21,965 nucleotides of DNA from the NCBI GenBank assembly GCA_937898525.1, contig CALCBC010000032.1, positions 1 through 21,965 on the forward strand. The letters are read 5' to 3'. The stretch's first letter is position 1; the number at the start of each line of letters is the position of its first letter. The position numbers and the translations under genes are program-made. This document shows, in pieces, positions 14,467 through 21,957 of the stretch. The notes below the pieces were generated by a model. That model saw only the letters and a program-made list of their open reading frames with translations, was not told where the DNA came from and did not search any database. This stretch comes from an uncultured Sphingomonadales bacterium (GTDB taxonomy: Bacteria; Pseudomonadota; Alphaproteobacteria; Sphingomonadales; Sphingomonadaceae).

Positions 14467-14976
14467 CTAGTTCAGGACGATCGTCACCGCGCGACGGTTG
14501 CGCGCCCACGCCTGCTCGTTCGAGCCGAGCGCGACGGGCCGTTCCTTGCCGTAGCTGACGGTGGTCAGACGATCGGCCGAGATGCCGAGGCTGACGAGGT
14601 AGTTCTTCGCCGCGTTGGCCCGGCGTTCGCCGAGCGCGAGGTTGTATTCGCGCGTGCCGCGCTCGTCGCAGTGCCCCTCGATCGTCGCGCGAATGTTCGG
14701 GTACTGCTGCAGGTAGGCCGCCTGTTCGCGCAGCGCCGCCTGGTCCTCGGCGTCGATGTTGAACTTGTCGGTGTCGAAATAGATCGTGTCGCGCCCGGCC
14801 ATGACCTGGGCGAAATGCGCCTGAGTACCGGGGACCGGCCCACTCGGCGGCGGGGCGGGCGTCGGCGTGGGCGTGGTGCCCTGCGGCGGGGGCGGGATGT
14901 CGGCGGGAGGTTCTTTCTTGCAGGCCGTCAGCGCCAGGGCGCCGACGATGGTCGCGGCCAGGGCCATCTTCTTCAT
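14467..14976 (-). CDS. pal: Peptidoglycan-associated lipoprotein Pal
   Basis: Pal anchors the outer membrane to peptidoglycan and is moved to the division site by the TolQRA motor. The 169-residue precursor has a lipoprotein signal ending in the lipobox LTAC, so Cys19 would be lipidated. A proline/threonine-rich linker (about 22-50) leads to an OmpA-type peptidoglycan-binding domain with IYFDTDKFNIDAEDQAAL, the diaminopimelate-binding region GHCDERGTREYNLALGERRA (101-120) and RRAVTIVL at the end. AAGGAG is 8 nt before the ATG. It is the last gene of the Tol-Pal cluster, 68 bp after tolB, enough space for a promoter of its own. Confidence 0.97.
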   Translation of the reverse strand: MKKMALAATIVGALALTACKKEPPADIPPPPQGTTPTPTPAPPPSGPVPGTQAHFAQVMAGRDTIYFDTDKFNIDAEDQAALREQAAYLQQYPNIRATIEGHCDERGTREYNLALGERRANAAKNYLVSLGISADRLTTVSYGKERPVALGSNEQAWARNRRAVTIVLN

Positions 14977-15044
14977 GCCATTTTCTCCTTCTCGTTAGCG
15001 TTCAAGACAAACCTTCGGCGCGACCCGCTTTCGTTTCAACGCAT

Positions 15045-16424
15045 TTATGGCAGAACCGGTCCCCAGGCCGGGTCCGACGCCCCGACCGGGGTATTGAGCC
15101 GGCGCTCGTTGCGGCCGGTCAGGTCGACCTGCCAGATTGAAGTTTCGCCCGAATTGCGGGCCGTGCGGAAGAACTGCACGATGCGGCCGTTCGGCGACCA
15201 GGTCGGCGCTTCGTCCTGCCACGAGTTCGTCAGGTGTCGCATCCCGCCGCCCGAGGGGGTCATGACCGCGATACGCAGATCGCCGGCGATGTGGGTGAAG
15301 GCGATCAGGTCGCCACGCGGGCTCCACTCGGGGGTCGCCGCGCGGCCGCCGAAGAAGCTGATCCGCCGCTGGTTCGAGCCGTCGGCATTCATGACGTAGA
15401 TCTGCTGGCTGCCCGAGCGGTCGCTTTCGAAGACGATCTGGCTGCCGTCCGGCGAGTACGAGCCGCCGACGTCAATTCCGGGCGCGGTGGTGAGCCGCCG
15501 CGGGGTCCCCCCCGTCACCGGCACGCTGTAGATGTCGGTGTTGCCGGCAACCGACATCGAATAGAGGATCGTCTGTCCGTCGGGCGACCAGCGCGGGGCG
15601 AAGGTCGGGTTCTGGCTCTCGGTCACGAGAGTCTGCCGCCCGGTGCCGATGTCGTAGATGTAGATTCGCGCGTAGCCGTTGAGATAGCTGACGTAGGCGA
15701 TCTTCGAATAGTCGGGCGAGTAGCGCGGGGTCAGCGCGGTCGACTGGCCGTTGGTGATGAAGCGATGGTTGGCGCCGTCCGAATCCATGATCGCCAGCCG
15801 CTTGACGCGGTTATCCTTCGGGCCGGTCTCGGCGATGTAGGCGATCTTGCTGTCGAAGAACGGGCTCTCGCCCGACAGGCGCGAGTAGACGAGGTCGGCG
15901 CACTTGTGCGCCGCGCGGCGCCACTCGGCCGGTGCGACCACCCAGCCCTCGCGCACGAGTTCCTGCTGCAGCTGCACGTCGTAGAGGTAGCAGCCGACGG
16001 TCAGCCGTCCGTCGTCGTTGGCGCGGACGTAGCCGTGTACCAGCATCTCGGCCGCGCGGCCCTGCCAGGTGCCCCACGCGGGGGCGGTGATCTGCGCGTA
16101 GGTCGGTCGCGGCAGCGCGTCCGGCCCGACCGGGCGGAACAGGCCGTTGTTCCTGAGGTCGTTGAATACCACCCGCGCCAGCTCGAGCCCGAGCGCCGTC
16201 GTGCCCTGTGAATTCGCGGGCGTCGGCACCTCGCGGTTGGTGGCGAAGGCCGGGATGGCGATGCCGAGATCCTGCCAGGCGCTGTCGTCGGTGACCGAGC
16301 CGGTCAGGCCGCCCTCATCGTCGAGGTTGGGAACTTCGATCGGCGGCGCGGACGTCTCCTGCGCCGCGGCCGGGACTGCGGCGAAGCTGATAACGATGGC
16401 GAACAGGAAGGTGCGAAGGGCCAC
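15045..16424 (-). CDS. tolB: Tol-Pal system beta-propeller protein TolB
   Basis: TolB is a periplasmic protein that binds Pal and TolA and governs whether Pal is free to hold peptidoglycan. The precursor of 459 residues has a signal peptide (MALRTFLFAIVISFAAVPAA, cut before QE), an N-terminal TolB domain, and a C-terminal beta-propeller with repeated SPD and SPDG turns (YSPDYSKIAYVS, WSPDGQTILYS, YSPDGSQIVFESD, WSPRGDLIAFT, WSPNGRIVQFF). I chose the GTG at 16424 because AGGAG lies 9 nt upstream and the signal peptide then begins correctly. An in-frame ATG at 16451 lies inside tolA without a good site. The start is 2 nt past the tolA stop. Confidence 0.96.
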   Translation of the reverse strand: MALRTFLFAIVISFAAVPAAAQETSAPPIEVPNLDDEGGLTGSVTDDSAWQDLGIAIPAFATNREVPTPANSQGTTALGLELARVVFNDLRNNGLFRPVGPDALPRPTYAQITAPAWGTWQGRAAEMLVHGYVRANDDGRLTVGCYLYDVQLQQELVREGWVVAPAEWRRAAHKCADLVYSRLSGESPFFDSKIAYIAETGPKDNRVKRLAIMDSDGANHRFITNGQSTALTPRYSPDYSKIAYVSYLNGYARIYIYDIGTGRQTLVTESQNPTFAPRWSPDGQTILYSMSVAGNTDIYSVPVTGGTPRRLTTAPGIDVGGSYSPDGSQIVFESDRSGSQQIYVMNADGSNQRRISFFGGRAATPEWSPRGDLIAFTHIAGDLRIAVMTPSGGGMRHLTNSWQDEAPTWSPNGRIVQFFRTARNSGETSIWQVDLTGRNERRLNTPVGASDPAWGPVLP

Positions 16425-16426
16425 GG

Positions 16427-17197
16427 TCAAAGTCTCCTGTCGAAGCGCCATTCCCGGATGCGCTTCCATTGGTCGTAAAATTCCTCGGGCAAGTCGAACG
16501 GCGCGGCCAGCTGCACGGCACGGATCGCGCGCTCGGCGTGAAGTGCGGCCTGCGGGCGGTTGGAGTCGGTGATCCCCGACTGGCTGACCACTTCTGGCCG
16601 CCCCTTGAGGCTGCCGTCGGGATTCAGCTCCCATCGCAGGACGGTGACCAGCTTCTCCGCGTCGACGCCCGACGGGGCGCTCCAGTGCGGCTTGAGCTGG
16701 CGGTTTATCGCCTGCGCCAGGCTTGCCTGCTCGGCCGGTCCAAACGTCGCGGCCGGCGCCCCTCCTCTCCGGTTGGTGCCGACGCCCTCCAGGAAGTCAT
16801 CGCTCAGCCGCGTCCCGCCGGCCTGTCGAGTGCGGGTCGGGCTCGGCGTCGGCGTCGGGGTTGGCGTAGCTCGCCGGGACGGCTGCGGGTTCGGCCTTGG
16901 CGCGACGGTTTCCCGCGGCGTTGGACGAACCTGTTCGCGCACCGGCTCGGGCTGCGGTTCCGGTTCGGGCGCGAGCACGGGGGCGGCTGCCGCAGCCGGC
17001 TCCGCGGACGGATTCGGTGCAGTGGACTCGAGGCTGACCTCGTCCGCGAGGCTCACCGTCATCCGCTCGGGTATCGGCAGCGGTGTCGGATCGTCGCGCA
17101 CCTGCCACACCAGCGCGGCGACAAGCGCAACGTGTGCCGCGGCGGCAATGCCGAGGCCGAGACGCTCTTCGCGCGAGAAGTGGGCGAGCGAAGCCAT
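16427..17197 (-). CDS. tolA: TolA-like energy-transducing protein
   Basis: TolA spans the periplasm and carries proton-motive energy from TolQR to TolB-Pal. The 256-residue protein has a single N-terminal membrane helix (about 13-33, LGLGIAAAAHVALVAALVWQ). A low-complexity linker rich in Pro, Glu, Ala and Arg with a run of Thr-Pro pairs follows (about 60-125). A C-terminal TonB/TolA-like domain (about 150-256) contains INRQLKPHW and VLRWELNPDGSLKGRPEVV. The linker is much shorter than the long alanine-rich helix of E. coli TolA. Assignment relies on layout and position between tolR and tolB as well as the C-terminal domain. The gene starts 12 nt after the tolR stop and ends 2 nt before the tolB start. 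Confidence 0.93.
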   Translation of the reverse strand: MASLAHFSREERLGLGIAAAAHVALVAALVWQVRDDPTPLPIPERMTVSLADEVSLESTAPNPSAEPAAAAAPVLAPEPEPQPEPVREQVRPTPRETVAPRPNPQPSRRATPTPTPTPSPTRTRQAGGTRLSDDFLEGVGTNRRGGAPAATFGPAEQASLAQAINRQLKPHWSAPSGVDAEKLVTVLRWELNPDGSLKGRPEVVSQSGITDSNRPQAALHAERAIRAVQLAAPFDLPEEFYDQWKRIREWRFDRRL

Positions 17198-17209
17198 CGT
17201 CGTCTCTCG

Positions 17210-17662
<453 letters not shown>

Positions 17663-17664
17663 GG

Positions 17665-18363
17665 CTACGACCGCTCCATCTCGCGCCCGACCTGCGCCTG
17701 CACCTTGTCGGCAAAGCGCCTGAGGTGCGCCTCGAAGGCGTTAACCCGGTGGCTGAAGCGGTTGTAGGCGATCACCGCCGGGATCGCCGCGAACAGCCCG
17801 ATCGCGGTCGCGAACAGCGCCTCGGAGATGCCCGGCGCAACCACCGCCAGCGACGAGTTCTGCTGCATGCCGATCTGGAAGAACGAGTTCATGATCCCCC
17901 AGACGGTACCGAACAGTCCGACGAATGGGGCCACGGCCCCGGTCGTGGCGAGGAAGTTGAGCCGCGCGGCGAGCGCATCCGCCTCGCTCGCCACCTGCCC
18001 TTCCATCGCCAGCGCGATCCGTTCGCGCGCGCCGACAGGGTCGCGCAGCCCGTTCTTGGTCGAAGCGCGCAGCTCGGCGAGGCCGGCCGCGGCGACCCGC
18101 GCCGAGGGATTGTCGGGCGAGCGGCGCCCCGCGACCAGCGTCTCGGGCTGGTCGGATTCCCAGAAATCCTCCTCGAACACGATGCTCTTGCGCCGGACGC
18201 GGCCCATGCGCAGGGAGAACGAGACGATGATCGTCCACACCCAGATGCTGGCCAGCACGAGGCCGACGATCACCACCTGCACGACGATGTCTGCGTCGAG
18301 GAAAAGCTGGACCGGGTCGAGCCGGCTCGGAGTAATCGTGGAAGCAGCGGAATTGAGGATCAT
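17665..18363 (-). CDS. tolQ: Tol-Pal proton-channel subunit TolQ (ExbB/MotA family)
   Basis: This 232-residue inner-membrane protein has three helices: about 26-48 (DIVVQVVIVGLVLASIWVWT) and two in the C-terminal half. The C-terminal half contains the family block NFLATTGAVAPFVGLFGTVWGIMNSF and the segment GISEALFATAIGLFAAIPAVIAYN. It builds the pentameric stator around TolR. Its ATG overlaps the ybgC stop by 4 nt (ATGA). The family also includes ExbB, but the neighbours tolR, tolA, tolB, pal and ybgC fix the assignment. Confidence 0.97.
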   Translation of the reverse strand: MILNSAASTITPSRLDPVQLFLDADIVVQVVIVGLVLASIWVWTIIVSFSLRMGRVRRKSIVFEEDFWESDQPETLVAGRRSPDNPSARVAAAGLAELRASTKNGLRDPVGARERIALAMEGQVASEADALAARLNFLATTGAVAPFVGLFGTVWGIMNSFFQIGMQQNSSLAVVAPGISEALFATAIGLFAAIPAVIAYNRFSHRVNAFEAHLRRFADKVQAQVGREMERS

Positions 18364-18824
18364 GCGGCGTCTTTCGCAGAGTGGAGCTTGTCGAAGGCGG
18401 CGCGCCAGGCGGCGGGTTGTCGTCGCGGTCGTCCCTCAGGCGAGATGAATCCAACCCGAACGGATGCTTCGGCCAGCAGGTTCCCGTCGCGGAGCGCGCG
18501 CTGTCTCAAGCGTACGCTCGCCGAGCGCAGCTCCGCCGCCTCGCTGGCGATGACCAGCGCGTCGTCGAGCCGCGCCGGTGCGATGTAGCGGATGTACACT
18601 TCGGCGACCGCGTAGTTCCCCTCACCGGCCTCGACCGCCGCGCGCTGGTCGATCCCGAGCAGGCGCAGCATGTCGGAGCGCGCGCGTTCGAACCAGCGCA
18701 GGTAGTTCGCGTGATAGACGAGGCCGGTCAGATCCGTGTCTTCGTAGTAGACCCGGACCGGGAACAGGTGGAGCGGGCCTTGAAACATCCCCGTCGGGGG
18801 AAGGAGGGCGGGCGCGTCCGTCAT
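18360..18824 (-). CDS. ybgC: Hotdog-fold acyl-CoA thioesterase YbgC
   Basis: YbgC is a small cytoplasmic thioesterase that hydrolyses acyl-CoA and heads tol-pal operons in many proteobacteria. The hotdog signature VRVYYEDTDLTGLVYHANYLRWFERARSDM is present (split here: VRVYYEDTD, then GLVYHANYLRWFERAR), with the catalytic aspartate at residue 31. The 154-residue form from the ATG at 18824 is slightly longer than E. coli YbgC. Further starts exist upstream at 18890 and downstream at 18788, none with a strong Shine-Dalgarno. It ends in a 4-nt overlap with tolQ. The 86-bp gap to the HIT gene upstream leaves room for a promoter. Confidence 0.95.
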   Translation of the reverse strand: MTDAPALLPPTGMFQGPLHLFPVRVYYEDTDLTGLVYHANYLRWFERARSDMLRLLGIDQRAAVEAGEGNYAVAEVYIRYIAPARLDDALVIASEAAELRSASVRLRQRALRDGNLLAEASVRVGFISPEGRPRRQPAAWRAAFDKLHSAKDAA

Positions 18825-18910
18825 CGTGAAGGCTTTAGCCACGCCCCGACTCGGCTGGCAAGCGCCGATGGCGCTTTGCACGTCCGCCACACTTCTGCGA
18901 CGAACCGTGC

Positions 18911-19288
18911 CTAACGTGCGATCATCGGACCCAGCGGGCGTCCACCGAAGAGGTGCACGTGCAGGTGCGGCACTTCCTGCCCACCGTGGCCTCCGGTGTT
19001 GGCGAGCAGGCGGTAGCCAGGCTCGACCAGCCCCAGCTCGCGAGCGACGTGGCCGACCGCACGCACGAACCCGGCGATCTCCTCAGCCGAGGCGCGCTGC
19101 GAGAAATCGTCCCAGCTCACGTACGCGCCCTTCGGAATCACCAGGACGTGCACCGGCGCCTGCGGCGCGATGTCGTGGAACGCCAGCGCCCACTCGTCCT
19201 CGTAGACCGTCTTGCTCGGAATCTCCCCGCGGAGAATCTTCGCGAACACGTTCTGGTCGTCGTAGGGCAAAGTGGCGTCGATCGGCAT
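18911..19288 (-). CDS. HIT-domain nucleotide hydrolase/transferase (HINT-like)
   Basis: The 125-residue protein is a histidine-triad enzyme, of the kind that cleaves nucleoside phosphoramidates such as AMP-lysine. NVFAKILRGEIPSKTVYED opens the fold, FHDIAPQAPVHVLVIPK follows, and the active-site triad HLHVH lies at 108-112, preceded by NTGGHGGQEV and followed by LFGGRPLGPM. Its ATG overlaps the hisE stop by one base (TGATG), so the two are translationally coupled. The his-gene link is a common arrangement in alphaproteobacteria but does not show a direct role in histidine synthesis. Confidence 0.96.
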   Translation of the reverse strand: MPIDATLPYDDQNVFAKILRGEIPSKTVYEDEWALAFHDIAPQAPVHVLVIPKGAYVSWDDFSQRASAEEIAGFVRAVGHVARELGLVEPGYRLLANTGGHGGQEVPHLHVHLFGGRPLGPMIAR

Positions 19289-19602
19289 CAGGCGCTCCTC
19301 GCGGCTTTCTCGGCCAGGCCGGACGTCCCCTCGCGACGCTCGAGTTCGGCCAGCACGCGATCGAGCGCGATGTCCTTCTTGGCCAGCAGCACGAGCAGGT
19401 GAAACAGCACGTCGGCGGCCTCGCCGACGAGTTCCTCTTCGTCGCCGGCCAGCGCCGCGACGACCGCTTCGGTCGCTTCCTCCCCGAGCTTGCGCGCGAT
19501 CACCGCGAGACCGCGCTGTCCGAGGCTGGCGACGTAGCTCTCCTCCGGCGAGGCCGACAGGCGCTGGGCGATCGTGCGTTCGAGGCGCGCGAGGGTGTCC
19601 AT
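19288..19602 (-). CDS. hisE: Phosphoribosyl-ATP pyrophosphatase
   Basis: HisE performs the second step of histidine synthesis, splitting phosphoribosyl-ATP to phosphoribosyl-AMP and pyrophosphate. The 104-residue protein has the all-alpha MazG-like fold with the acidic metal-binding pairs KLGEEATE (38-45) and EAADVLFHLL (61-70). I chose the ATG at 19602, which gives the usual length and N-terminus (MDTLARLE); an ATG four codons earlier is possible. Neither has a good ribosome-binding site. It is not fused to HisI, unlike the enterobacterial enzyme. Confidence 0.95.
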   Translation of the reverse strand: MDTLARLERTIAQRLSASPEESYVASLGQRGLAVIARKLGEEATEAVVAALAGDEEELVGEAADVLFHLLVLLAKKDIALDRVLAELERREGTSGLAEKAARSA

Positions 19603-19639
19603 GCGCAAGGGCATGGGCAAGCGCGCCCCGTGGGTCAAG

Positions 19640-19834
19640 TCAGTCGGGCTTGCCCTCGCGCTCGCGAGCGCGGCGCTGCGCATTGATCGATGCGCGGCGG
19701 CCGACGATCACGCCGATCAGGCCGAGCGCGAACAGCGTGACATGCGACCCTTCCGGGACGGCGGTGCCGGCTTTCGCCCAGGCCGGGGCCGCCGAAGCGA
19801 GCACCGCCAGGGCAACGAGGATTCGCACGAGCAT
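19640..19834 (-). CDS. PEP-CTERM-like mini-protein
   Basis: The 64-residue protein consists of a signal peptide (MLVRILVALAVLASAAPAWA), a six-residue linker, and a tail reading VPEGSHVTLFALGLIGVIVG followed by a basic cluster (RRASINAQRRARERE). Tripartite VPEP, membrane helix and basic tail are the hallmarks of PEP-CTERM exosortase signals; here the motif is VPEG. There is almost no mature protein between the two signals. The ATG at 19834 is used; a TTG six codons upstream is possible. It lies 67 bp after hisF and 37 bp before hisE, same strand. Function is unknown, and exosortase processing is inference. Confidence 0.7.
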   Translation of the reverse strand: MLVRILVALAVLASAAPAWAKAGTAVPEGSHVTLFALGLIGVIVGRRASINAQRRAREREGKPD

Positions 19835-19901
19835 GTCCGCCGCATGCGCCAATGGGGCGTGGAAGCAACGCCGCAGAAGTTAATGTCCCTGAGCGGGACC
19901 C

Positions 19902-20660
19902 TCAGACTCGCGCTGGCAACCCGGCCGCGCGCAGGGCTGCGTGGGCCTCCGCGATCGTGTGGGTGCCGAAGTGGAAGATCGAGGCCGCCAGCACCGCGCT
20001 CGCGTGGCCCTCGGTCACCCCCTCGACCAGGTGCTGCAGCGTCCCGACGCCGCCGCTGGCGATGACCGGCACGCTCACCGCGTCGGCGATCGTCCGCGTG
20101 AGCTTGAGGTCGTAGCCGCGCTGCGTGCCGTCGCCATCCATCGACGTGACCAGCAGCTCGCCCGCGCCGAGCTCGGCGAGCCGAATCGCGTGCTCGACCG
20201 CATCGATCCCGGTCTCGCGCCGGCCGCCGTGAGTGAAGATTTCCCAGTGGTCGTGCACCCAGCGCGCGTCGACCGAGGCGACGACGCACTGGCTGCCGAA
20301 CCGTTCGGCGATCTCCGCGACGACTTCGGGCCGTGCCACCGCCGCCGAGTTGACCGCGACCTTGTCGGCCCCGGCGAGGAGCAGCGCGCGCGCATCCTCG
20401 ACCGAGCGCACCCCGCCGCCGACGGTCAGCGGCATGAAGCACACTTCGGCCGTCCGCCGGACCACGTCGAGCAGCGTCCCGCGCCCCTCGTGGCTCGCCG
20501 AGATGTCGAGGAAGCACAGCTCGTCTGCCCCCGCAGCATCGTACGCGCGCGCCTGCTCGACCGGATCGCCGGCGTCCTTGAGGTCGACGAAGTTGACGCC
20601 CTTGACCACCCGCCCGTCGGCGACGTCGAGGCAGGGGATCACGCGGATGCGGACGGTCAT
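19902..20660 (-). CDS. hisF: Imidazole glycerol phosphate synthase cyclase subunit
   Basis: HisF uses ammonia delivered by HisH to turn PRFAR into imidazole glycerol phosphate and AICAR, the fifth step of histidine synthesis. The 252-residue TIM barrel has RVIPCLDVADGRVVKGVNF with catalytic Asp12, a GGGVRS phosphate site at 81-86, ASVDAR with catalytic Asp131, and GDGTQRGYDLKLT and VIASGGVG near the end. All barrel signatures are present, so this copy is intact. Its ATG overlaps the preceding small membrane gene by 4 nt (ATGA). A partial duplicate of its first 36 bp lies about 260-295 bp upstream. Confidence 0.98.
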   Translation of the reverse strand: MTVRIRVIPCLDVADGRVVKGVNFVDLKDAGDPVEQARAYDAAGADELCFLDISASHEGRGTLLDVVRRTAEVCFMPLTVGGGVRSVEDARALLLAGADKVAVNSAAVARPEVVAEIAERFGSQCVVASVDARWVHDHWEIFTHGGRRETGIDAVEHAIRLAELGAGELLVTSMDGDGTQRGYDLKLTRTIADAVSVPVIASGGVGTLQHLVEGVTEGHASAVLAASIFHFGTHTIAEAHAALRAAGLPARV

Positions 20661-20869
20661 GCCTGGTTCCTGACGAGCAAGGCCGAAGACAGCAGGGCAA
20701 GCGCAGCGCTCAGCAGCACCTTGCTCCCGAACACCAGCCAGAACGCCCTTGGCCGGTCCTCTCGCGAATACCTGCGAAACATCGTCGTCGCCGATCCCGA
20801 GGCGAGGTTCCGCTGCGCGTCGAGCGCTATGAGGATCCCGGCTACCAGGCCGACAGCGACGAGGATCAT
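20657..20869 (-). CDS. Small two-helix membrane protein inserted before hisF
   Basis: The 70-residue frame has two hydrophobic stretches, ILVAVGLVAGILIALDAQR (2-20) and VFGSKVLLSAALALLSSALL (46-65), with a basic, arginine-rich loop between (MFRRYSREDRPR). I do not recognise it. The ATG at 20869 is chosen because it overlaps the stop of the upstream hisF-like fragment (TGATG) and has GAGGGG about 10 nt before it. A GTG at 20914 is possible but would read through the fragment. It ends in an ATGA overlap with hisF. Its presence between hisA and hisF is unusual. Confidence 0.65.
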   Translation of the reverse strand: MILVAVGLVAGILIALDAQRNLASGSATTMFRRYSREDRPRAFWLVFGSKVLLSAALALLSSALLVRNQA

Positions 20870-20955
20870 CAGTCGCGGCCCCTCATCGAAGTCGCGATCG
20901 CCGGGTAGGGCCACGTGTCGTCGAGGCAGGGGATGACGCGGATTTGCAGGGTCAT
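20869..20955 (-). pseudogene. Vestigial 5' fragment of hisF (partial duplication)
   Basis: The first 36 bases from the ATG at 20955 match the start of hisF at 31 of 36 positions and encode MTLQIRVIPCLD against MTVRIRVIPCLD in the real gene. After the Cys-Leu-Asp the similarity stops abruptly. The frame continues for 16 unrelated codons and ends in TGA at 20869, where the stop overlaps the ATG of the next gene (TGATG). The fragment therefore may still be translated as a 28-residue leader that delivers ribosomes to the small membrane gene. It starts 4 nt after the stop of the preceding gene. Confidence 0.8.
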
Positions 20956-20959
20956 GGGC

Positions 20960-21187
20960 TCATCCCCGACGGTGGAAACGGAAACTCAAGTGACGGCCAG
21001 GGGCGCCTGTGGCGATCAAATAGGGAGACACCGGTCGTTTCATGACTTTGAGGATTGCCGCGGTCGCCGCGACGATGAACAGGAACTCGAATGTTGCGAG
21101 CAGCGCAACGTCGGACGTTCCGGAAATAAAAACCGTGAGCGCGTCCGTCACAAGCGCCCCGCCGCCGAGCATGACAAGATTCTTCAC
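20960..21187 (-). CDS. Small membrane protein overlapping hisA
   Basis: The 75-residue frame starts at a GTG whose last bases overlap the hisA stop by 4 nt (GTGA). It shows two hydrophobic stretches, about 4-22 (LVMLGGGALVTDALTVFI) and 27-47 (VALLATFEFLFIVAATAAIL), and a basic C-terminal tail (HLSFRFHRRG). An ATG five codons later at 21172 is an alternative start. I do not recognise it. By eye its composition is more AT-rich than hisA and hisF, for example TTATTTCC and TTTTTATTTCC on the complementary strand around 21120-21135. Inference: an acquired gene held in the operon by translational coupling. Confidence 0.65.
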   Translation of the reverse strand: MKNLVMLGGGALVTDALTVFISGTSDVALLATFEFLFIVAATAAILKVMKRPVSPYLIATGAPGRHLSFRFHRRG

Positions 21188-21912
21188 GCCCGCGCCGCCA
21201 TCCGGATCGCCGCCGCGAGGTCGAGCCGCCCGTCGTACAGCGCCCGTCCTGTGATCACGCCTTCGATTCCCTCGTCGGCGTGGATCGCCAGCATGCGGAT
21301 GTCGTCGAGACCCTTCACCCCGCCGCTGGCGATCACCGGCAACGAGGTCCGCCGCGCGAGATCGACCGTCGCCTCGACATTGCAGCCCTTGAGCAGCCCG
21401 TCGCGGCCGATGTCGGTGAACAGCAGGCTGGCGACCCCGGCGTCTTCGAAGCGCCGCGCCATGTCCTCGACCGGAACGTCCGACACCTCGGCCCAGCCCT
21501 CGGTCGCGACCATCCCGTCGCGCGCGTCGACCGCGACGACGATGCCGTTCTCCCACTCGCGGGCCATGTCCTTGACGAACTGCGGATCCTTGAGCGCCGC
21601 CGTGCCGATCACCACGCGGGCCACGCCGAGGTTGAACCAGCCATCGACCGCCTCCGGCGTGCGGATCCCGCCACCGAGCTGGACGTGTCCCGGAAACGCC
21701 TCGACGATCGCTTCGACCGCCGCCCGGTTGCGGCTCTCCCCGGCAAACGCGCCGTCAAGGTCGACGACGTGCAGGTGCTGCGCGCCCGCCTCGGCGAACA
21801 GCAGCGCCTGCGCCGCCGGGTCGTCGCCGTAGACGGTGGCGCGGTCCATGTCGCCTTCGGCCAGGCGCACGACCTGGCCACCCTTGAGGTCGATGGCAGG
21901 AAACACGATCAT
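21184..21912 (-). CDS. hisA: ProFAR isomerase (phosphoribosylformimino-AICAR-P isomerase)
   Basis: HisA opens the ribose ring of ProFAR to give PRFAR, the substrate of HisF, in step four of histidine synthesis. The 242-residue TIM barrel has FPAIDLKGGQVVRLAEGD with catalytic Asp8, LGGGIRT (79-85), VAVDARDG with catalytic Asp129, FTDIGRDG and VIASGGVKG. It stands upstream of hisF in the same direction. hisB and hisH, usual partners upstream, would lie beyond the window edge and cannot be seen. A palindromic repeat begins 17 bases upstream of the start codon. Confidence 0.98.
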   Translation of the reverse strand: MIVFPAIDLKGGQVVRLAEGDMDRATVYGDDPAAQALLFAEAGAQHLHVVDLDGAFAGESRNRAAVEAIVEAFPGHVQLGGGIRTPEAVDGWFNLGVARVVIGTAALKDPQFVKDMAREWENGIVVAVDARDGMVATEGWAEVSDVPVEDMARRFEDAGVASLLFTDIGRDGLLKGCNVEATVDLARRTSLPVIASGGVKGLDDIRMLAIHADEGIEGVITGRALYDGRLDLAAAIRMAARA

Positions 21913-21929
21913 CGCTGGGGGCCGGTAGT

Positions 21930-21957
21930 GCGGGAGTTCCTCCCCTGCAAGGGGAGG
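21930..21957. repeat. Palindromic intergenic repeat upstream of hisA
   Basis: CCTCCCCT (21939-21946) and AGGGGAGG (21950-21957) form a perfect 8-bp stem with a 3-nt loop. The flanking GCGGGAGTTCCTC (21930-21942) is shared exactly, on the opposite strand, with the element at 13257-13269. The window ends 8 bases later, so the element may continue. Location directly before hisA means it lies in the leader or just upstream of the operon promoter. Confidence 0.7.

Noticed and set aside
16449..16451. ATG at 16451 as the tolB start
   Set aside because: It lies inside tolA without a ribosome-binding site, whereas the GTG at 16424 has AGGAG at 9 nt and gives a clean signal peptide.
19885..19899. Terminator after hisF (GTCCC/GGGAC stem)
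   Set aside because: Only 5 bp with no T-run, and genes downstream on the same strand look cotranscribed.
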